Positions 1-8,750 of a stretch of DNA of 64,000 nt are shown here, piece after piece. Position 1 is the first letter of the stretch; every line of letters starts with the position of its first letter. This DNA comes from Streptantibioticus ferralitis (GTDB taxonomy: Bacteria; Actinomycetota; Actinomycetes; Streptomycetales; Streptomycetaceae), in assembly GCF_029223525.1 (NCBI RefSeq), contig NZ_JARHTQ010000001.1:248001-312000 (forward strand), written 5' to 3'. A model generated the notes under the pieces. It did not search any database, was not told the DNA's origin, and worked only from the letters and a program-made list of their open reading frames with translations. Position numbers and translations under genes: made by a program.

Positions 1-1223
1 AGCCCTTCCTCGGCTTCCTCGAGCAGCCGCTGAGCTTGGGCAGTGGCGATCTCGCAGTACACCTTGCGTACCCGCACCAGCCAGGCTGCTTCACCGTCGG
101 TGTCGACGAACGGCTTGGTCTGCATGGGGGAAGGTTGCTGACTTGGTCGTCTGTTGGCGACAGCCTGCAACGCGGCCTTGATCCAGTATGCCTCTGCCGC
201 TGGCTGGGGGTCGGGGTGTTCGAGGTGTGACGCAACCGCTTCCTCCGCTGCGAACAGCAGCTTGGCCGGGGCGAAGTGGCGCAGTTTGTCGAAGGCGTCT
301 GCGATGTCCGCGGTCCATCGGTCCAAGCGCACGTCGGTGGATCCGTGTGAGCGGGTGAGCTCGCGAAGGCGGGATCCGGGCGGGTACAGGCTGGTGCCAG
401 GGAAGGCTTCCATCAGGTCCCGCCAGAGTGGGTAAAGCAGGTACAAGGTGCGCCACGTCCTCCAGCGAGCGGCGACCGCGCTGGTGGCGGGGATGCTGGC
501 GCCCACCGCGACGAGCAGGAACAAGACATTCATCCACATAGCCGTGGCTCTGACGACGTCCTGCTCGACGACCGGGTTCAACGGGATGGCCACCGCCACC
601 CAGATAAGGGCGATACGGGCCGCCGTGTAGACCAAGCCCATCCACATCGAGATGGCCATCAGCCCCAACCCGATGCGCATGCTGGAGGTCTCGGCCCGCC
701 GGGCCGCGCTCGACCATTGGTAGCCGCAGACCGCAGTGGTGATGAGCGGAAAGAAGTAGAACACGCTCATATAGATCGCAGCGCCCCACTGGCCGGCGTG
801 GTCGGTAACGAAGTCGGCGCTCGGCGTCTTGCGATCCACCACGGTGAAGAACAAGACGGTCAGCACGATCACGCCCACCACACCGGCCTTGTACGCGACG
901 TGGGCGATCCAGCGGGAAACGGCGACGTGCCGGGGCACCACGCGCGCCGAGGTCTTGCCGTAGCTGGTGGCGACGTAGGTCAAGGCCGCCAGGATGGCCG
1001 CGGTACTGGCGAAGTGTTTGAGCAGGGCATCGAGATCGACGACCGGGACGCGACCCACGGCGCGCATCACCACAGGTGTGCTGAGCCACAAGGCCGCGGC
1101 GAATCCTGCGTAACCGCCCCACAGCGCCCGGCGGTGGGCGTCGCCGTACCGAACAGCCGGAACGCGCCACACGGCTACGACGGTCATCACAGCTGCGGCG
1201 AGGTAGTCGAAGAAAGCAAGCAC
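1..1223 (-). CDS. MAB_1171c-type multispanning membrane protein, 3' end beyond the window
   Basis: The gene enters on the minus strand and runs off the left edge, so the C-terminus is missing. About 407 codons are open. I chose GTG 1223 because AAGGAG lies 10 nt upstream and the upstream ImmA/IrrE gene stops only 23 nt before it. The N-terminal half is a series of hydrophobic segments separated by short loops. The C-terminal half is soluble, with the stretch LYLLYPLWRDLMEAFPGT that I associate with the MAB_1171c putative transporter family. Function is unknown. In actinobacteria this family commonly sits beside ImmA/IrrE peptidases, as here. A 410-residue reading on the same strand in another frame is a shadow. 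Confidence 0.75.
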   Translation of the reverse strand, partial: MLAFFDYLAAAVMTVVAVWRVPAVRYGDAHRRALWGGYAGFAAALWLSTPVVMRAVGRVPVVDLDALLKHFASTAAILAALTYVATSYGKTSARVVPRHVAVSRWIAHVAYKAGVVGVIVLTVLFFTVVDRKTPSADFVTDHAGQWGAAIYMSVFYFFPLITTAVCGYQWSSAARRAETSSMRIGLGLMAISMWMGLVYTAARIALIWVAVAIPLNPVVEQDVVRATAMWMNVLFLLVAVGASIPATSAVAARWRTWRTLYLLYPLWRDLMEAFPGTSLYPPGSRLRELTRSHGSTDVRLDRWTADIADAFDKLRHFAPAKLLFAAEEAVASHLEHPDPQPAAEAYWIKAALQAVANRRPSQQPSPMQTKPFVDTDGEAAWLVRVRKVYCEIATAQAQRLLEEAEEG

Positions 1224-1246
1224 GTAACCGGTGCTCCTTAAGGGCG

Positions 1247-1804
1247 TTACGCCTTGCCGCAACGTAGCGGGGCAACGGGGTGAGACAGCGAGGACTCCAG
1301 GAGGCTGACCATGTCGTCGCCAACGATCGGCTGCCGACGGGCGAACCGTTTAATCAAAGAAGCCGACAACTCCGCCTGCTGTTCCTCGGGGCTGTCGTAG
1401 TTGACTCGCCCCTGGACCAAGGCGGTGGGAAAACGGCGCAGCACTCCCTGCCGGATGTGGTCGGGCACGTACCGCTCGATCTCGGCTCGCGTAAGCGTGG
1501 TTCCGTGGTCCAACCACTCGTGGGCAAGCTCGTGGAGGATGACATGTTCGGTCTGGTTACGGCTCGCCCGCCGCCGGTAGAGCACAAAGGTGGCATCGGG
1601 CCCCTTGACCCGAAGTCCGCACGCCGCGCCCAGTTCCGCATCGCGTTCGTCCAGAGACGCGAGCCGAATCTGGCGGCCCAGCGCGCGCTCCATGTTGTGC
1701 ACCAGCGCCTCGACGCTGAAGGGAACGGGCAGAGGGAGGTCCGCGAGTAGTTTCTCGCATTCCTTCAGAAGAGCGCGGCGTGAGGGATCGCTGCGCCACC
1801 GCAT
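1247..1804 (-). CDS. ImmA/IrrE family metallo-endopeptidase
   Basis: A 185-residue protein with the zinc peptidase signature HVILHELAHEWLDHG in mid-protein (HExxH, with the glutamate as general base). Members cleave a partner regulator, often an XRE repressor, to relieve repression. ATG 1804 is preferred over in-frame codons further upstream because GAGAAGGAG precedes it with 6 nt spacing. It is followed 23 nt later by the membrane protein gene, so the two are probably co-transcribed. No XRE repressor gene lies immediately next to it in this window, so its cleavage target cannot be named. The family call is strong; the substrate is unknown. Confidence 0.85.
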   Translation of the reverse strand: MRWRSDPSRRALLKECEKLLADLPLPVPFSVEALVHNMERALGRQIRLASLDERDAELGAACGLRVKGPDATFVLYRRRASRNQTEHVILHELAHEWLDHGTTLTRAEIERYVPDHIRQGVLRRFPTALVQGRVNYDSPEEQQAELSASLIKRFARRQPIVGDDMVSLLESSLSHPVAPLRCGKA

Positions 1805-2466
1805 GATCGCTCCTTCTCGAGTGACACATTCGACAGGGGCCAGCCATCGGCGCGACTCCCCCTGCGCCATAGCGGGGCACCCTGCCGGTTTCAGAACTGG
1901 ACTGGTTGAGCAGCGACACTACGCGACAGACCGGAGCCCCTGATTCCGGACCTGATCGCCCGCACCACAAGTTCAACCATCAATCATTCCCGTGATCAAG
2001 GTTCCTACCAGCGCATTCTCTGCCCTTGACTGGCGTCGCGACCGATCCGGCCGCGCTAGTGCATGCCTACTGCATGAGGTGCGCTTGAGCGACTCGTTAT
2101 CGAAGCGCAATAGAGCCTTTGGGCGCATTCGATCTTGAAAGCGACGTCAAAACGGGTAGTTCTGCCGGATGCTGGGTGAGCAAGTTGCTTTGCTTTCCCG
2201 GGAGTTGATCCTTCGCGCGCCTCCGGGCTACGTGATGCGCGGCTGCGACCGGTCGCGACCGGCAAATCTATGCATGCCGCATCAAGGGATACGCTCGTGA
2301 ATGTCACTGACCACGACTGTCCGCCCCGCATGCCTCTGCGAGAGATGATCAAGGGCTGGTCGGATGGCGTCACCCGAACAGATCAAGAAGGAATGCCGCC
2401 TTCTGGGGAGTCGAGGGTGATGGCCGTCACACGCGAAACCTGCCCAAGGGATGAGGTGAAGCCGAA
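1805..2466. other. Intergenic region between ImmA/IrrE gene and ScbR-like regulator
   Basis: About 660 bases without a convincing gene on either strand. Short open frames here have poor codon use and no recognisable product. Part of it should hold the divergent promoters for the two flanking genes. I could not identify a clear autoregulatory element for the ScbR-like protein by eye. Confidence 0.5.
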
Positions 2467-3105
2467 ATGGCGCAGCAGGAGAGAGCTGTCAAAACACGTC
2501 GCACGATCATCGAGGCGGCGGCGGCACTCTTCGGGGAGTTCGGCTACAACGGCACCTCCACTACAGACATTCTCGAACGCTGCGGCGTGACGCGTGGTGC
2601 GTTGTATTTCCACTTCCCGAACAAGCTGTCCATCGCCGATGCGGTAGTCGCCCTACAGGACGAAGCCCTCGGACCGCCCGAGCGCGAGGTCAAGGTCCAG
2701 GCCATGATCGCGTTGTCGTATCAGTACGCGTGGGGGTTGATGTACGACCCAATGCTGCGCGGTGTGGTGCGGCTGGCGGTGGAGCAAGCCACGTACAAAA
2801 AGCCGGATGACCTGTCCTACCGGGGGCCGAAGAAGGCTGTCCTTGAACTGCTGCGACAAGCCGAGCGGCGAGGCGAACTCCTGCCTGGCCTTGAGCTGGA
2901 GGCGGTTGCCCAATTCTTCGTGGGGTCCTTCACCGGCGTCCAGGTCTTGTCCGAGGCGTCAACGGGCCGTCAGGATCTGCCAGAGCGCGTCACTGAGATG
3001 TGGCGGATCATCCTGCCTGGCCTGGTCACCCCCGGCATTCTCACCAGACTTCGTATCCCGGATCTGCCTGGCGGAACACGTCCTGACGGTCGGCTGTCAG
3101 CGTAG
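2467..3105 (+). CDS. ScbR/ArpA-like gamma-butyrolactone receptor-type TetR regulator
   Basis: A 212-residue TetR-fold repressor. The N-terminus (MAQQERAVKTRRTIIEAAAA, then the helix-turn-helix ending TRGALYFHFPNK at about residues 42-53) is the typical start of the ScbR/ArpA family, whose members bind autoregulatory elements and release DNA on binding butyrolactone-type signals. The rest is the helical ligand-binding domain. AGGTGA lies 8 nt before the ATG. No butyrolactone synthase gene (afsA/scbA type) is next to it, so it may be a pseudo-receptor or respond to a signal made elsewhere. The last residues run into a P450 scrap that continues in the same frame past the stop, suggesting the 3' end was reshaped by a recombination. 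Confidence 0.85.
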   Translation: MAQQERAVKTRRTIIEAAAALFGEFGYNGTSTTDILERCGVTRGALYFHFPNKLSIADAVVALQDEALGPPEREVKVQAMIALSYQYAWGLMYDPMLRGVVRLAVEQATYKKPDDLSYRGPKKAVLELLRQAERRGELLPGLELEAVAQFFVGSFTGVQVLSEASTGRQDLPERVTEMWRIILPGLVTPGILTRLRIPDLPGGTRPDGRLSA

Positions 3106-3255
3106 GGCGACTGGGCCGACTTCGCCGTTCGGCTGCCCGTGACGGTGATCTGCGAGATGCTCGGTGTCCCAGAGGCCGACGGCGGGCTCGTACGCGGCTG
3201 GTCCAACGACCTGTTCCTGACCGGCCAGCACGAGCGGATCGACGCGGCCTCACAC
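3106..3255 (+). pseudogene. Cytochrome P450 internal fragment
   Basis: Directly after the ScbR-like stop codon and in the same frame, about 50 codons read as a P450 internal segment: VRLPVTVICEMLGVPEADGG followed by LVRGWSND. This matches the F/G-helix region of actinobacterial class I P450s (consensus LPVTVICELLGVPxxD). There is no start, I-helix, ExxR or heme-cysteine region, so this is a relic. Similarity ends by about 3255. Confidence 0.75.
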
Positions 3256-3443
3256 ACGCGATTGAAACAGCCACGAGAGACAAACCACTCAACCTCTCCT
3301 GCCTGGGCTAACACACCACCGGTAACTCCATGTCACGGTTCAGCCAACTGCTGTTCCCACCCTTCACTGCCCCGAGTTGACTCGATCGGACCTGCGACGA
3401 GCAAGTCCGACCTAGCATGCTGTCAACGATCGAGGAGGGGATG

Positions 3444-3914
3444 ATGAGCCGCCTCTTGCGGGCTGCGGAGCAGCAGGTGACCGTTGAACGTGGCCAGTTC
3501 GCTCTATGCGACAGCGAGATTCCCTTTGAGGACGACCCTTGGGCCCTGCCTGGCCTCGGTGGCCATCAACTTGCCGTGAGCCGAGGCGGTGCCATGGTCG
3601 CGAGTACCGTGGCTGCGCACGACACAGTGGTTCGCTTGGAAGTCTGGGATGGCCAGCCGCAGCAACGGGAAGGGGCTGCGCTGGGTGAAGCGAAGTTGGA
3701 AGTGCCCTCGGGCTCCGTGTTCGCCTGGTCGGTGCCGCATGGCCCTGCTGGCGATCCGCTGGAGCTGGATGGGGAGGGCACCTACAACTTTCGTGTTGTC
3801 CGATTCGGGGGCGGCCCTGAAGCGCAAGCGCGTCAGCAAGCTGCCACCCCCCCACTCTTCACTGGCCTGGAGCGGTACGAGATCCAGATGTGGCGGTGCT
3901 CCGCGTCGCAGTAG
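3444..3914 (+). CDS. Hypothetical protein, 156 residues
   Basis: Not recognised. The ATG at 3444 is chosen because GGAGG (3434-3438) lies 5 nt upstream; the ATG at 3441 would leave almost no spacing. The protein is soluble, without signal peptide or membrane segment, and looks rich in beta-strand (for example TVVRLEVWDG and YNFRVVRFGG). It ends with YEIQMWRCSASQ. Codon use is consistent with a genuine gene. It converges on the secreted nuclease gene 26 bases downstream. It may be a small beta-sandwich or immunity-type protein, but nothing in the sequence decides this. Confidence 0.6.
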   Translation: MSRLLRAAEQQVTVERGQFALCDSEIPFEDDPWALPGLGGHQLAVSRGGAMVASTVAAHDTVVRLEVWDGQPQQREGAALGEAKLEVPSGSVFAWSVPHGPAGDPLELDGEGTYNFRVVRFGGGPEAQARQQAATPPLFTGLERYEIQMWRCSASQ

Positions 3915-3940
3915 ACGCGGAGCACCTGGAAATGACGGGA

Positions 3941-5209
3941 TCAGGGGTCGATCTGGACGTAGAACTCGTCGTTGTGCAAGATCCGATCGGCCACGTACCA
4001 GTTGTTCAGGTCCGTTCCTGCGTTGCCGTTCTGGGTTTTGTCGAGGTACTGGACGGAGAAGTTTCCATCGCCCTTGCCGGCGCCTTCCCAAGTGGAGGCG
4101 AAGGGATACTCGTCACATTCCTGGTCTGGCTGATGGGTGAGCGCCGCGCACGTATTGCTGACGACTGCTCGATTCTTGTTGTACCGGGTCGTCGCTGCTC
4201 CGTCCCAGCTCGACATGAGCCGGTGCAGTGGCTTGCCCGAGGCTGGGCTGCCAGGTATGGACTTGGTTCCGCCGCCGGGCAATGGCGGGTAGGTCGCGGC
4301 CGGGTTGGTCTGAGCGAGGTGGATGTGGGCGGCGACGGCACCGTGTCGAGACGACGAGAGGCTGTAATGCATGACTGCCTTCACCCGGTCGAATATTCCC
4401 GCGCCTTTGGAACCGAGGTAGGAGGCGGAGTCGAACCGTACACCGTTTTGCAGGATGTTGTTCCCGACGGTGTTGTCCACGGCTCCCCACTGGCCCACGC
4501 TGCATCGGGACACGAAGTCTCGGCTGTATCCATCGGTCTTCGCAGAGGAGATGGTGAAGATCGCTGTCTTCCCGTTCTCCCACTCGGCTTGGGACTGTGG
4601 GCCGTCCCCGTGGACTGAGCACGGCTTGTTGCTGCCGTCTACACCGCTGTATCCGTTGGTAGCCCAATAGACTCGCAGAGGCGGATCAGCCGGTGGCTTG
4701 CCTATGACTTTGAAGTTGTCGAAGCCTGTCTCGAACCGGATGGCGCGGGAGCCTTTCGTGCCTTGACCAGCCGTGGTGCAACGGTAGGTGACGATGCCCA
4801 CGATCTTTTTGTCTTCGACCCAATAGTATCCGCACTTTCCTGACTGGCAGTAGTTGTAGTGGTTGAGAACGCGCTCGCCCTTCTTACTGCCGAACAGAGA
4901 GCGGCAAGACGCCACACTGACTTGTGCTGCGGAAGCCGACTCATCAGCAGGATCGTTTCCCCTGATGACGCTAACCTGTTGCGCGGTGACATCTCCGTGT
5001 TCGTGTAACTCGGCTGGAACGGGAGTCTCGCCTCCATTGTCAGGAGGTGCGGTGAGCGTCGTACCGATCGGCAAGGTTGGGTGAGTGTCGTCGACCGTAA
5101 AGAACACCCCGGTCGCTTGTTGTGGTTTGAACGGCTGGGCGTTGGCGCCGGACGCGGCGAAGAGGACGACGGCTAAGGTCGCCAGAACAGCAGATAAGCA
5201 GCGGCGCAT
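3941..5209 (-). CDS. Secreted protein with C-terminal NucA/NucB-type nuclease domain
   Basis: A 422-residue protein with a classic signal peptide: MRR, a hydrophobic core LSAVLATLAVVLF, and a likely signal peptidase cut after ASGANA at about residue 24. The middle is a cysteine-containing region with many aromatic residues. The last ~90 residues carry QECDEYPFASTWEGAG, the hallmark of the NucA/NucB deoxyribonuclease family (non-specific secreted DNases), in which the acidic residues are catalytic. Expected role: extracellular DNA degradation or competition. It is monocistronic, converging on the gene at 3444. The long N-terminal region has no function I can name. Confidence 0.8.
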   Translation of the reverse strand: MRRCLSAVLATLAVVLFAASGANAQPFKPQQATGVFFTVDDTHPTLPIGTTLTAPPDNGGETPVPAELHEHGDVTAQQVSVIRGNDPADESASAAQVSVASCRSLFGSKKGERVLNHYNYCQSGKCGYYWVEDKKIVGIVTYRCTTAGQGTKGSRAIRFETGFDNFKVIGKPPADPPLRVYWATNGYSGVDGSNKPCSVHGDGPQSQAEWENGKTAIFTISSAKTDGYSRDFVSRCSVGQWGAVDNTVGNNILQNGVRFDSASYLGSKGAGIFDRVKAVMHYSLSSSRHGAVAAHIHLAQTNPAATYPPLPGGGTKSIPGSPASGKPLHRLMSSWDGAATTRYNKNRAVVSNTCAALTHQPDQECDEYPFASTWEGAGKGDGNFSVQYLDKTQNGNAGTDLNNWYVADRILHNDEFYVQIDP

Positions 5210-5556
5210 ACAAGATCCCCCCGATCGTGAACGCCGGTTGCTGACTGGCTAGTACGTTAGTTCAGGGAGCGCACATCTGGCACATGTATATCGGTAAACT
5301 TCTTTCGCCTCACTTCTCTCCGCTGAGCACTGGCGGAGGGGACTCCGCGACGCCACGAGCGGTTCGCCGCCGACAGTGTTACGGGACAGGAGTCCGTTCC
5401 ACGGACGGGATGGACGTACTTGGCTTGGCCCCTGGCGCCACAGGGCGACCGCAGTTACTTCACCCAAGCCCTGTTTCTGGCCCGCAAGATCAATTGCGCT
5501 CGGTTGATGACCGAATCGACACCCGAGTAGGGCATAGGGTTGCTACGGTCACGCGT
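5210..5556. promoter_or_regulatory. Divergent intergenic region, including leaderless promoter of the phosphotransferase
   Basis: About 350 bases between the divergent nuclease and phosphotransferase genes. TACGGT at 5544-5549 is a plausible -10 element ending 7 nt before ATG 5557, consistent with a leaderless transcript. The open frame can be extended leftwards to 5284, but that part does not look like protein. Nothing else is recognisable. Confidence 0.45.
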
Positions 5557-6414
5557 ATGACGCTGTCGCTTCCTGCCGCTCGCACTGTTGACTTGCGAAA
5601 AGAACCCGTCAGTCACGTACTTGACCGAGTGGAACGGGCTCTCGGGGTGCATCTGGACCGGGAGACGATGGTGCGTAAGCGTCGCTCCGTGGGGGCGCGT
5701 ACGGACCGGGATTCGTGGGTGCGGATCGAGCGGCGCGGGCTGGACAGGATCGGCAAGCAGGGTTGGGATGGCGCCGCGTGCGCGGAAGCCTTGCAGGAGG
5801 TCGCCAAGCCGACCTGGTTCGGCGGCGTGTCTTGGCGGGAGGCCAATGAGGGGGTCATGTGGCGGGCTGATGAGACCGCCCTCCTGCCGGGGGCTCCGGT
5901 CGGGACGAGCATTGTGGCCGTGGACCCAGATGTGTCGGACGAGTGGTGGGCGGCGCTGAATGCCTCCCTCGATGCGCTTGCCACACAGCAGTCGAACCGC
6001 ATCGCCACGCCAGACACTGAGACGATCACGCAGTCGTTGGTGAACGAGACCATTTGGAGCGTCTTTCCCAGGTCGTTGGATACGACTGTCGAGCAGTGGC
6101 GGCTGGCCCATGCGGATCTGAACTGGGCGAACGTGACCGCGCCGCAGTTCTCCCTGTTCGACTGGGAGGACTGGGGTATGGCACCGCGTGGGCTGGATGC
6201 CGCGACGCTGTGGGGGGCCTCTCTTGCCGTCCCGGCTCTGGCTAAGCGAGTCCGCCATGAGCGGAGGGAGGACTTCGCAAGTCGTGACGGCATGCTGATG
6301 ACGCTCTTCGTTGCCGCGAAGATCCTCGGTCCTCATGCGCATCCCGAGGATCCCCGCCTCGAACCCGCCCGCGCCGTCTCGGCGCAGGTGATCAAAGAGC
6401 TTCAGACGGGTTGA
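5557..6414 (+). CDS. Aminoglycoside phosphotransferase-like (APH family) protein
   Basis: A 285-residue kinase-fold protein. Motifs in the C-terminal half are HADLNWANVTAPQ (catalytic loop HxDxxxxN) and LFDWEDWG (metal-binding DxE/D, about 14 residues later), the standard pair of the APH/choline-kinase superfamily. The start at 5557 is chosen because the upstream extension looks non-coding and a -10-like TACGGT sits 7 nt ahead. The substrate cannot be predicted; many Streptomyces paralogs act on small metabolites rather than antibiotics. The gene overlaps the 3' end of the aldo/keto reductase gene by 13 bases, in convergent orientation. Confidence 0.75.
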   Translation: MTLSLPAARTVDLRKEPVSHVLDRVERALGVHLDRETMVRKRRSVGARTDRDSWVRIERRGLDRIGKQGWDGAACAEALQEVAKPTWFGGVSWREANEGVMWRADETALLPGAPVGTSIVAVDPDVSDEWWAALNASLDALATQQSNRIATPDTETITQSLVNETIWSVFPRSLDTTVEQWRLAHADLNWANVTAPQFSLFDWEDWGMAPRGLDAATLWGASLAVPALAKRVRHERREDFASRDGMLMTLFVAAKILGPHAHPEDPRLEPARAVSAQVIKELQTG

Positions 6415-7232
6415 GAGCGCGCCCGTAGCAGCTCTCGGTACTGCTGGATCATGTGGTCGTCGAGCTCCAGGTCCAAGGCGTCGGTCAACTCCCCGAGATG
6501 GCCAGGGTTATCAGTGCCGACGGCTACTGCGCTCACGGACGGAAGTCGGTAGGCGGCTCGGAATGCGGCTTGGATCGGCGTCGACGTCCTGGGTTCTCGC
6601 AGGAAGATCCTCGGGTCGAACCTGTCCCACACGGCGTCGGCAGTGCTTCCACCGAAGGGACTCATGCCCCACGCCTCTCTCGGCCGCAACCGCTCGGCCA
6701 GTCGCTCTGCCGCGTCGAGGATGTCCGCACTCACCAGGAGTCCGGCGCGGGTCATCAGAACATCCGGCCTTGGGAGTTCTCCCTCAGCGGGGATCACCAG
6801 TAGTCGTGGGTCCCAGGAGGAGATGCCCCAGCGATCGCAGAGTCCCTGCGCGCAGGCGTCCGCCAAGGTGGAGCACGCGGCCTCCAACAGGTCATCCCGC
6901 GTTGCTTCGGTAAGGCTGTGCTCGGGGTTGTGCAGGAACACTACGTCCGGCTCCCTGCCCAGGTCGCTGGCCGCGCGCTCCGTTGCCCTCCGCAGACGAT
7001 CTGGCGCGAGAGAGTGCTGCGCGCCTGGGAAGTATCCGACCTTCGTGGAAACCGTAAGCCTCGGCAGCAGGTCACTAGCGACGTTTGCCAGGGTTCTGTG
7101 CGATTGGAAGTCGAGGTAGTTGCTGCCGGTATCGATCGCTTGAACGCCGAGTTCGAGCGCCCGGGTCAGAAGACGGCGCCCGTGACGAGACCGGTGTAGC
7201 CCGAGGACAATTCGGGGGTGAGCGGGGCGCAT
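6402..7232 (-). CDS. Aldo/keto reductase family protein
   Basis: A 276-residue protein of the TIM-barrel aldo/keto reductase superfamily. It contains LELGVQAIDTGSNYLD (catalytic Asp/Tyr region), then STKVGYFPG (catalytic Lys), VVFLHNPEHS (His-Asn), DRWGISSWDP, and near the C-terminus VSAVAVGTDNPGHL of the NADPH-binding part. It should reduce or oxidise a carbonyl/alcohol using NADP(H). It begins inside the 3' end of the JmjC gene (67-base overlap), so the two are translationally linked and probably act on one substrate. It is the last gene of the 14.05-6.4 kb minus-strand run. Confidence 0.8.
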   Translation of the reverse strand: MRPAHPRIVLGLHRSRHGRRLLTRALELGVQAIDTGSNYLDFQSHRTLANVASDLLPRLTVSTKVGYFPGAQHSLAPDRLRRATERAASDLGREPDVVFLHNPEHSLTEATRDDLLEAACSTLADACAQGLCDRWGISSWDPRLLVIPAEGELPRPDVLMTRAGLLVSADILDAAERLAERLRPREAWGMSPFGGSTADAVWDRFDPRIFLREPRTSTPIQAAFRAAYRLPSVSAVAVGTDNPGHLGELTDALDLELDDHMIQQYRELLRARSQPV

Positions 7233-8362
7233 ATCTCCTCCTGAACCAGGATCTCGGCTACCTCAGTCACCTCGGCCCCGGCGACAGCCGTGGCTTGTCG
7301 CAACGGAACCGGCTGGCCGCTCAGCAGCAACCTGAGTGCCGGTCGGGCTTTGACTGCGAGGGTGAGCTTCTTCCCAGACGTCACGACGTCGACCGTCTCC
7401 CCGTGCTCCTCAATTCGGGGCGGAAAGTGGGCGATGCACACCACGACGTCGAGTGGACCGAAGACGTCGAGATAGGGCACGTGTCGTCCGGGGGTGGTCT
7501 GTTGCTCGTACGCGGCGAGGAATTCCTGCGGACCGCGCTCATGGGCCAGCTCGGCGGCGGCTTCGACCAGGGCGTCAGCGCCAGTGCCGTACCAGCGGTC
7601 AAGGTCGAGCCGGAAGGTCTCGCGCTCGCGTGACCAGTCGGCTAGCCATGACAGCCAGCTTGCACCCGTTCGTTTTGTGATACCGAAGGTGACGTGCAGA
7701 CTCTTGCCTGAGCCACTGCGGGTTCGGGTTGCCTGGTGCCAATGCCCTCGGGGGATGTGCATGACGTCGCCCGGCTTGACCACCCCTGCCCAAATGATGC
7801 GGTCGCTGGGGGTGTAGTTGGGGTCGGCGTCCCGATACATCGGCGCGGTGCGGGAAGTAGCGCGCACTTCCCACTCCTTCTCCCCCGCGAGTTGCACGAT
7901 GACCACGTCGTGGTCGTCCCAGTGCAACGGGAACCCGGCAGCATCGTTTGTCGTCAGGTACACGTTCACTTGCACCCGCTCACGCGCCCACCACTGCAAG
8001 GCCCGGCAAGCGACTTCCATCGTTGGGTCGAAGACGTTGACCTGGTCCATGATGAGCGTTGCCCCCTCTCGCAGGAGGTCGCCGAGGCGGTGCATGTTGA
8101 CCATGGGAATGCTCTGCCCACGGGGACTGACGCTGTCAGTCAAATAGACGGCGGGATGTACCTCTTCCCCTTTACGGAAGAGCCGGAACTGCGGGCGGTA
8201 CAGGCTGCGGCGCATGGCGATGTCAAGGAGCCGGTTTGCCGTCAGGACGCGGGTGAGAAGTTCTTCGTCATCCACACGGCCTTGCGCGAACTCCTTACCG
8301 AGGGCTCCGGCCCCGTCCCAACCAAGGGCCGTCTCGATGGCGCTGACTAACCGGTGTTGCAC
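7166..8362 (-). CDS. JmjC/cupin-type Fe(II)/2-oxoglutarate oxygenase
   Basis: A 398-residue protein of the ROXA/MINA53-like JmjC group. FPLHWDDHDVVIVQLAGEKE supplies the HxD iron ligands, and MHIPRGHWHQA supplies the distal histidine. An N-terminal helical region precedes the barrel, and a winged-helix-like C-terminal part follows. Family members hydroxylate protein or peptide side chains. GTG 8362 has AGGAGG 4 nt upstream. Codon 5 is TTA (CGG TTA GTC), so translation should depend on the bldA tRNA in Streptomyces. It lies between a small peptide gene upstream and the aldo/keto reductase downstream, which makes the small peptide a candidate substrate. That last link is inference. Confidence 0.8.
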   Translation of the reverse strand: MQHRLVSAIETALGWDGAGALGKEFAQGRVDDEELLTRVLTANRLLDIAMRRSLYRPQFRLFRKGEEVHPAVYLTDSVSPRGQSIPMVNMHRLGDLLREGATLIMDQVNVFDPTMEVACRALQWWARERVQVNVYLTTNDAAGFPLHWDDHDVVIVQLAGEKEWEVRATSRTAPMYRDADPNYTPSDRIIWAGVVKPGDVMHIPRGHWHQATRTRSGSGKSLHVTFGITKRTGASWLSWLADWSRERETFRLDLDRWYGTGADALVEAAAELAHERGPQEFLAAYEQQTTPGRHVPYLDVFGPLDVVVCIAHFPPRIEEHGETVDVVTSGKKLTLAVKARPALRLLLSGQPVPLRQATAVAGAEVTEVAEILVQEEICAPLTPELSSGYTGLVTGAVF

Positions 8363-8396
8363 ACTGCCTCCTCATGAGTGCCGATCATGGTGACGG

Positions 8397-8433
8397 GGCG
8401 GCGGAGGTCGGCGCAGTGCCGGCCCCCGCCGCC
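8397..8433 (-). terminator. GC hairpin between small peptide and JmjC genes
   Basis: GGCGGCGG (8397-8404) pairs with CCGCCGCC (8426-8433) over a 21-nt loop, in the 78-base gap after the peptide stop. Hairpins in this position often make an abundant precursor transcript outnumber downstream enzyme transcripts. There is no T-run, so it would be an attenuator at most. Confidence 0.35.
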
Positions 8434-8440
8434 TGGTGCG

Positions 8441-8608
8441 CTACTCGACGTCGTTCAGATTGCCGTCGCCACCGGGCCACGGCGCATCGCCGGAGGACCC
8501 TGCGTTGTCGGACCGCAGGCTGTCATAGCGGTCCTGGACGGCTGTCAGTTCTTCCACCGCCACCAGAAGGGTGCTCTTGTCGGCGGGCGGCGTTGCGCTT
8601 TGTGCCAC
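8441..8608 (-). CDS. Small 55-residue peptide, possible RiPP precursor
   Basis: GTG 8608 has AAGGAG 6 nt upstream. Longer readings to 8638 lack a ribosome-binding site. The peptide starts VAQSATPPADKSTLLVAVEE and then LTAVQDRYDSLRSD, an amphipathic helix-like stretch that could be a leader. It ends with a Gly/Asp/Asn-rich tail, NAGSSGDAPWPGGDGNLNDVE without its last residue, that could be a core. There are no cysteines, so it is not a lanthipeptide or sactipeptide precursor. The position fits a RiPP operon: exporter gene upstream, JmjC oxygenase and reductase downstream, all on one strand. It could also be a small regulatory protein. Confidence 0.55.
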   Translation of the reverse strand: MAQSATPPADKSTLLVAVEELTAVQDRYDSLRSDNAGSSGDAPWPGGDGNLNDVE

Positions 8609-8750
8609 CTCGTGCTCCTTCCTCTTCGGTACTTCCACCCACTGCCGGGCGGAAGGTCTGAGTCAACCCGCGCCCCGGCATCGGGCAGAAGCGGGGTTTC
8701 GGACGTGCGCCGCACACCCGGTCGGTGCTGATGGCCGATTAGACCGTGTG

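Noticed and set aside
91-1323. 410-codon open frame on the minus strand
   Set aside because: Composition is Arg/Pro-rich with no domain. It is a shifted-frame shadow of the MAB_1171c-type membrane protein, which has a ribosome-binding site and hydrophobic helices.
2056-2373. 105-codon minus-strand frame upstream of the ScbR-like gene
   Set aside because: No ribosome-binding site, poor codon use and no recognisable domain.
8523-8717. Alternative small ORFs overlapping the 55-residue peptide
   Set aside because: They lack a ribosome-binding site, while GTG 8608 has a well-spaced AAGGAG.
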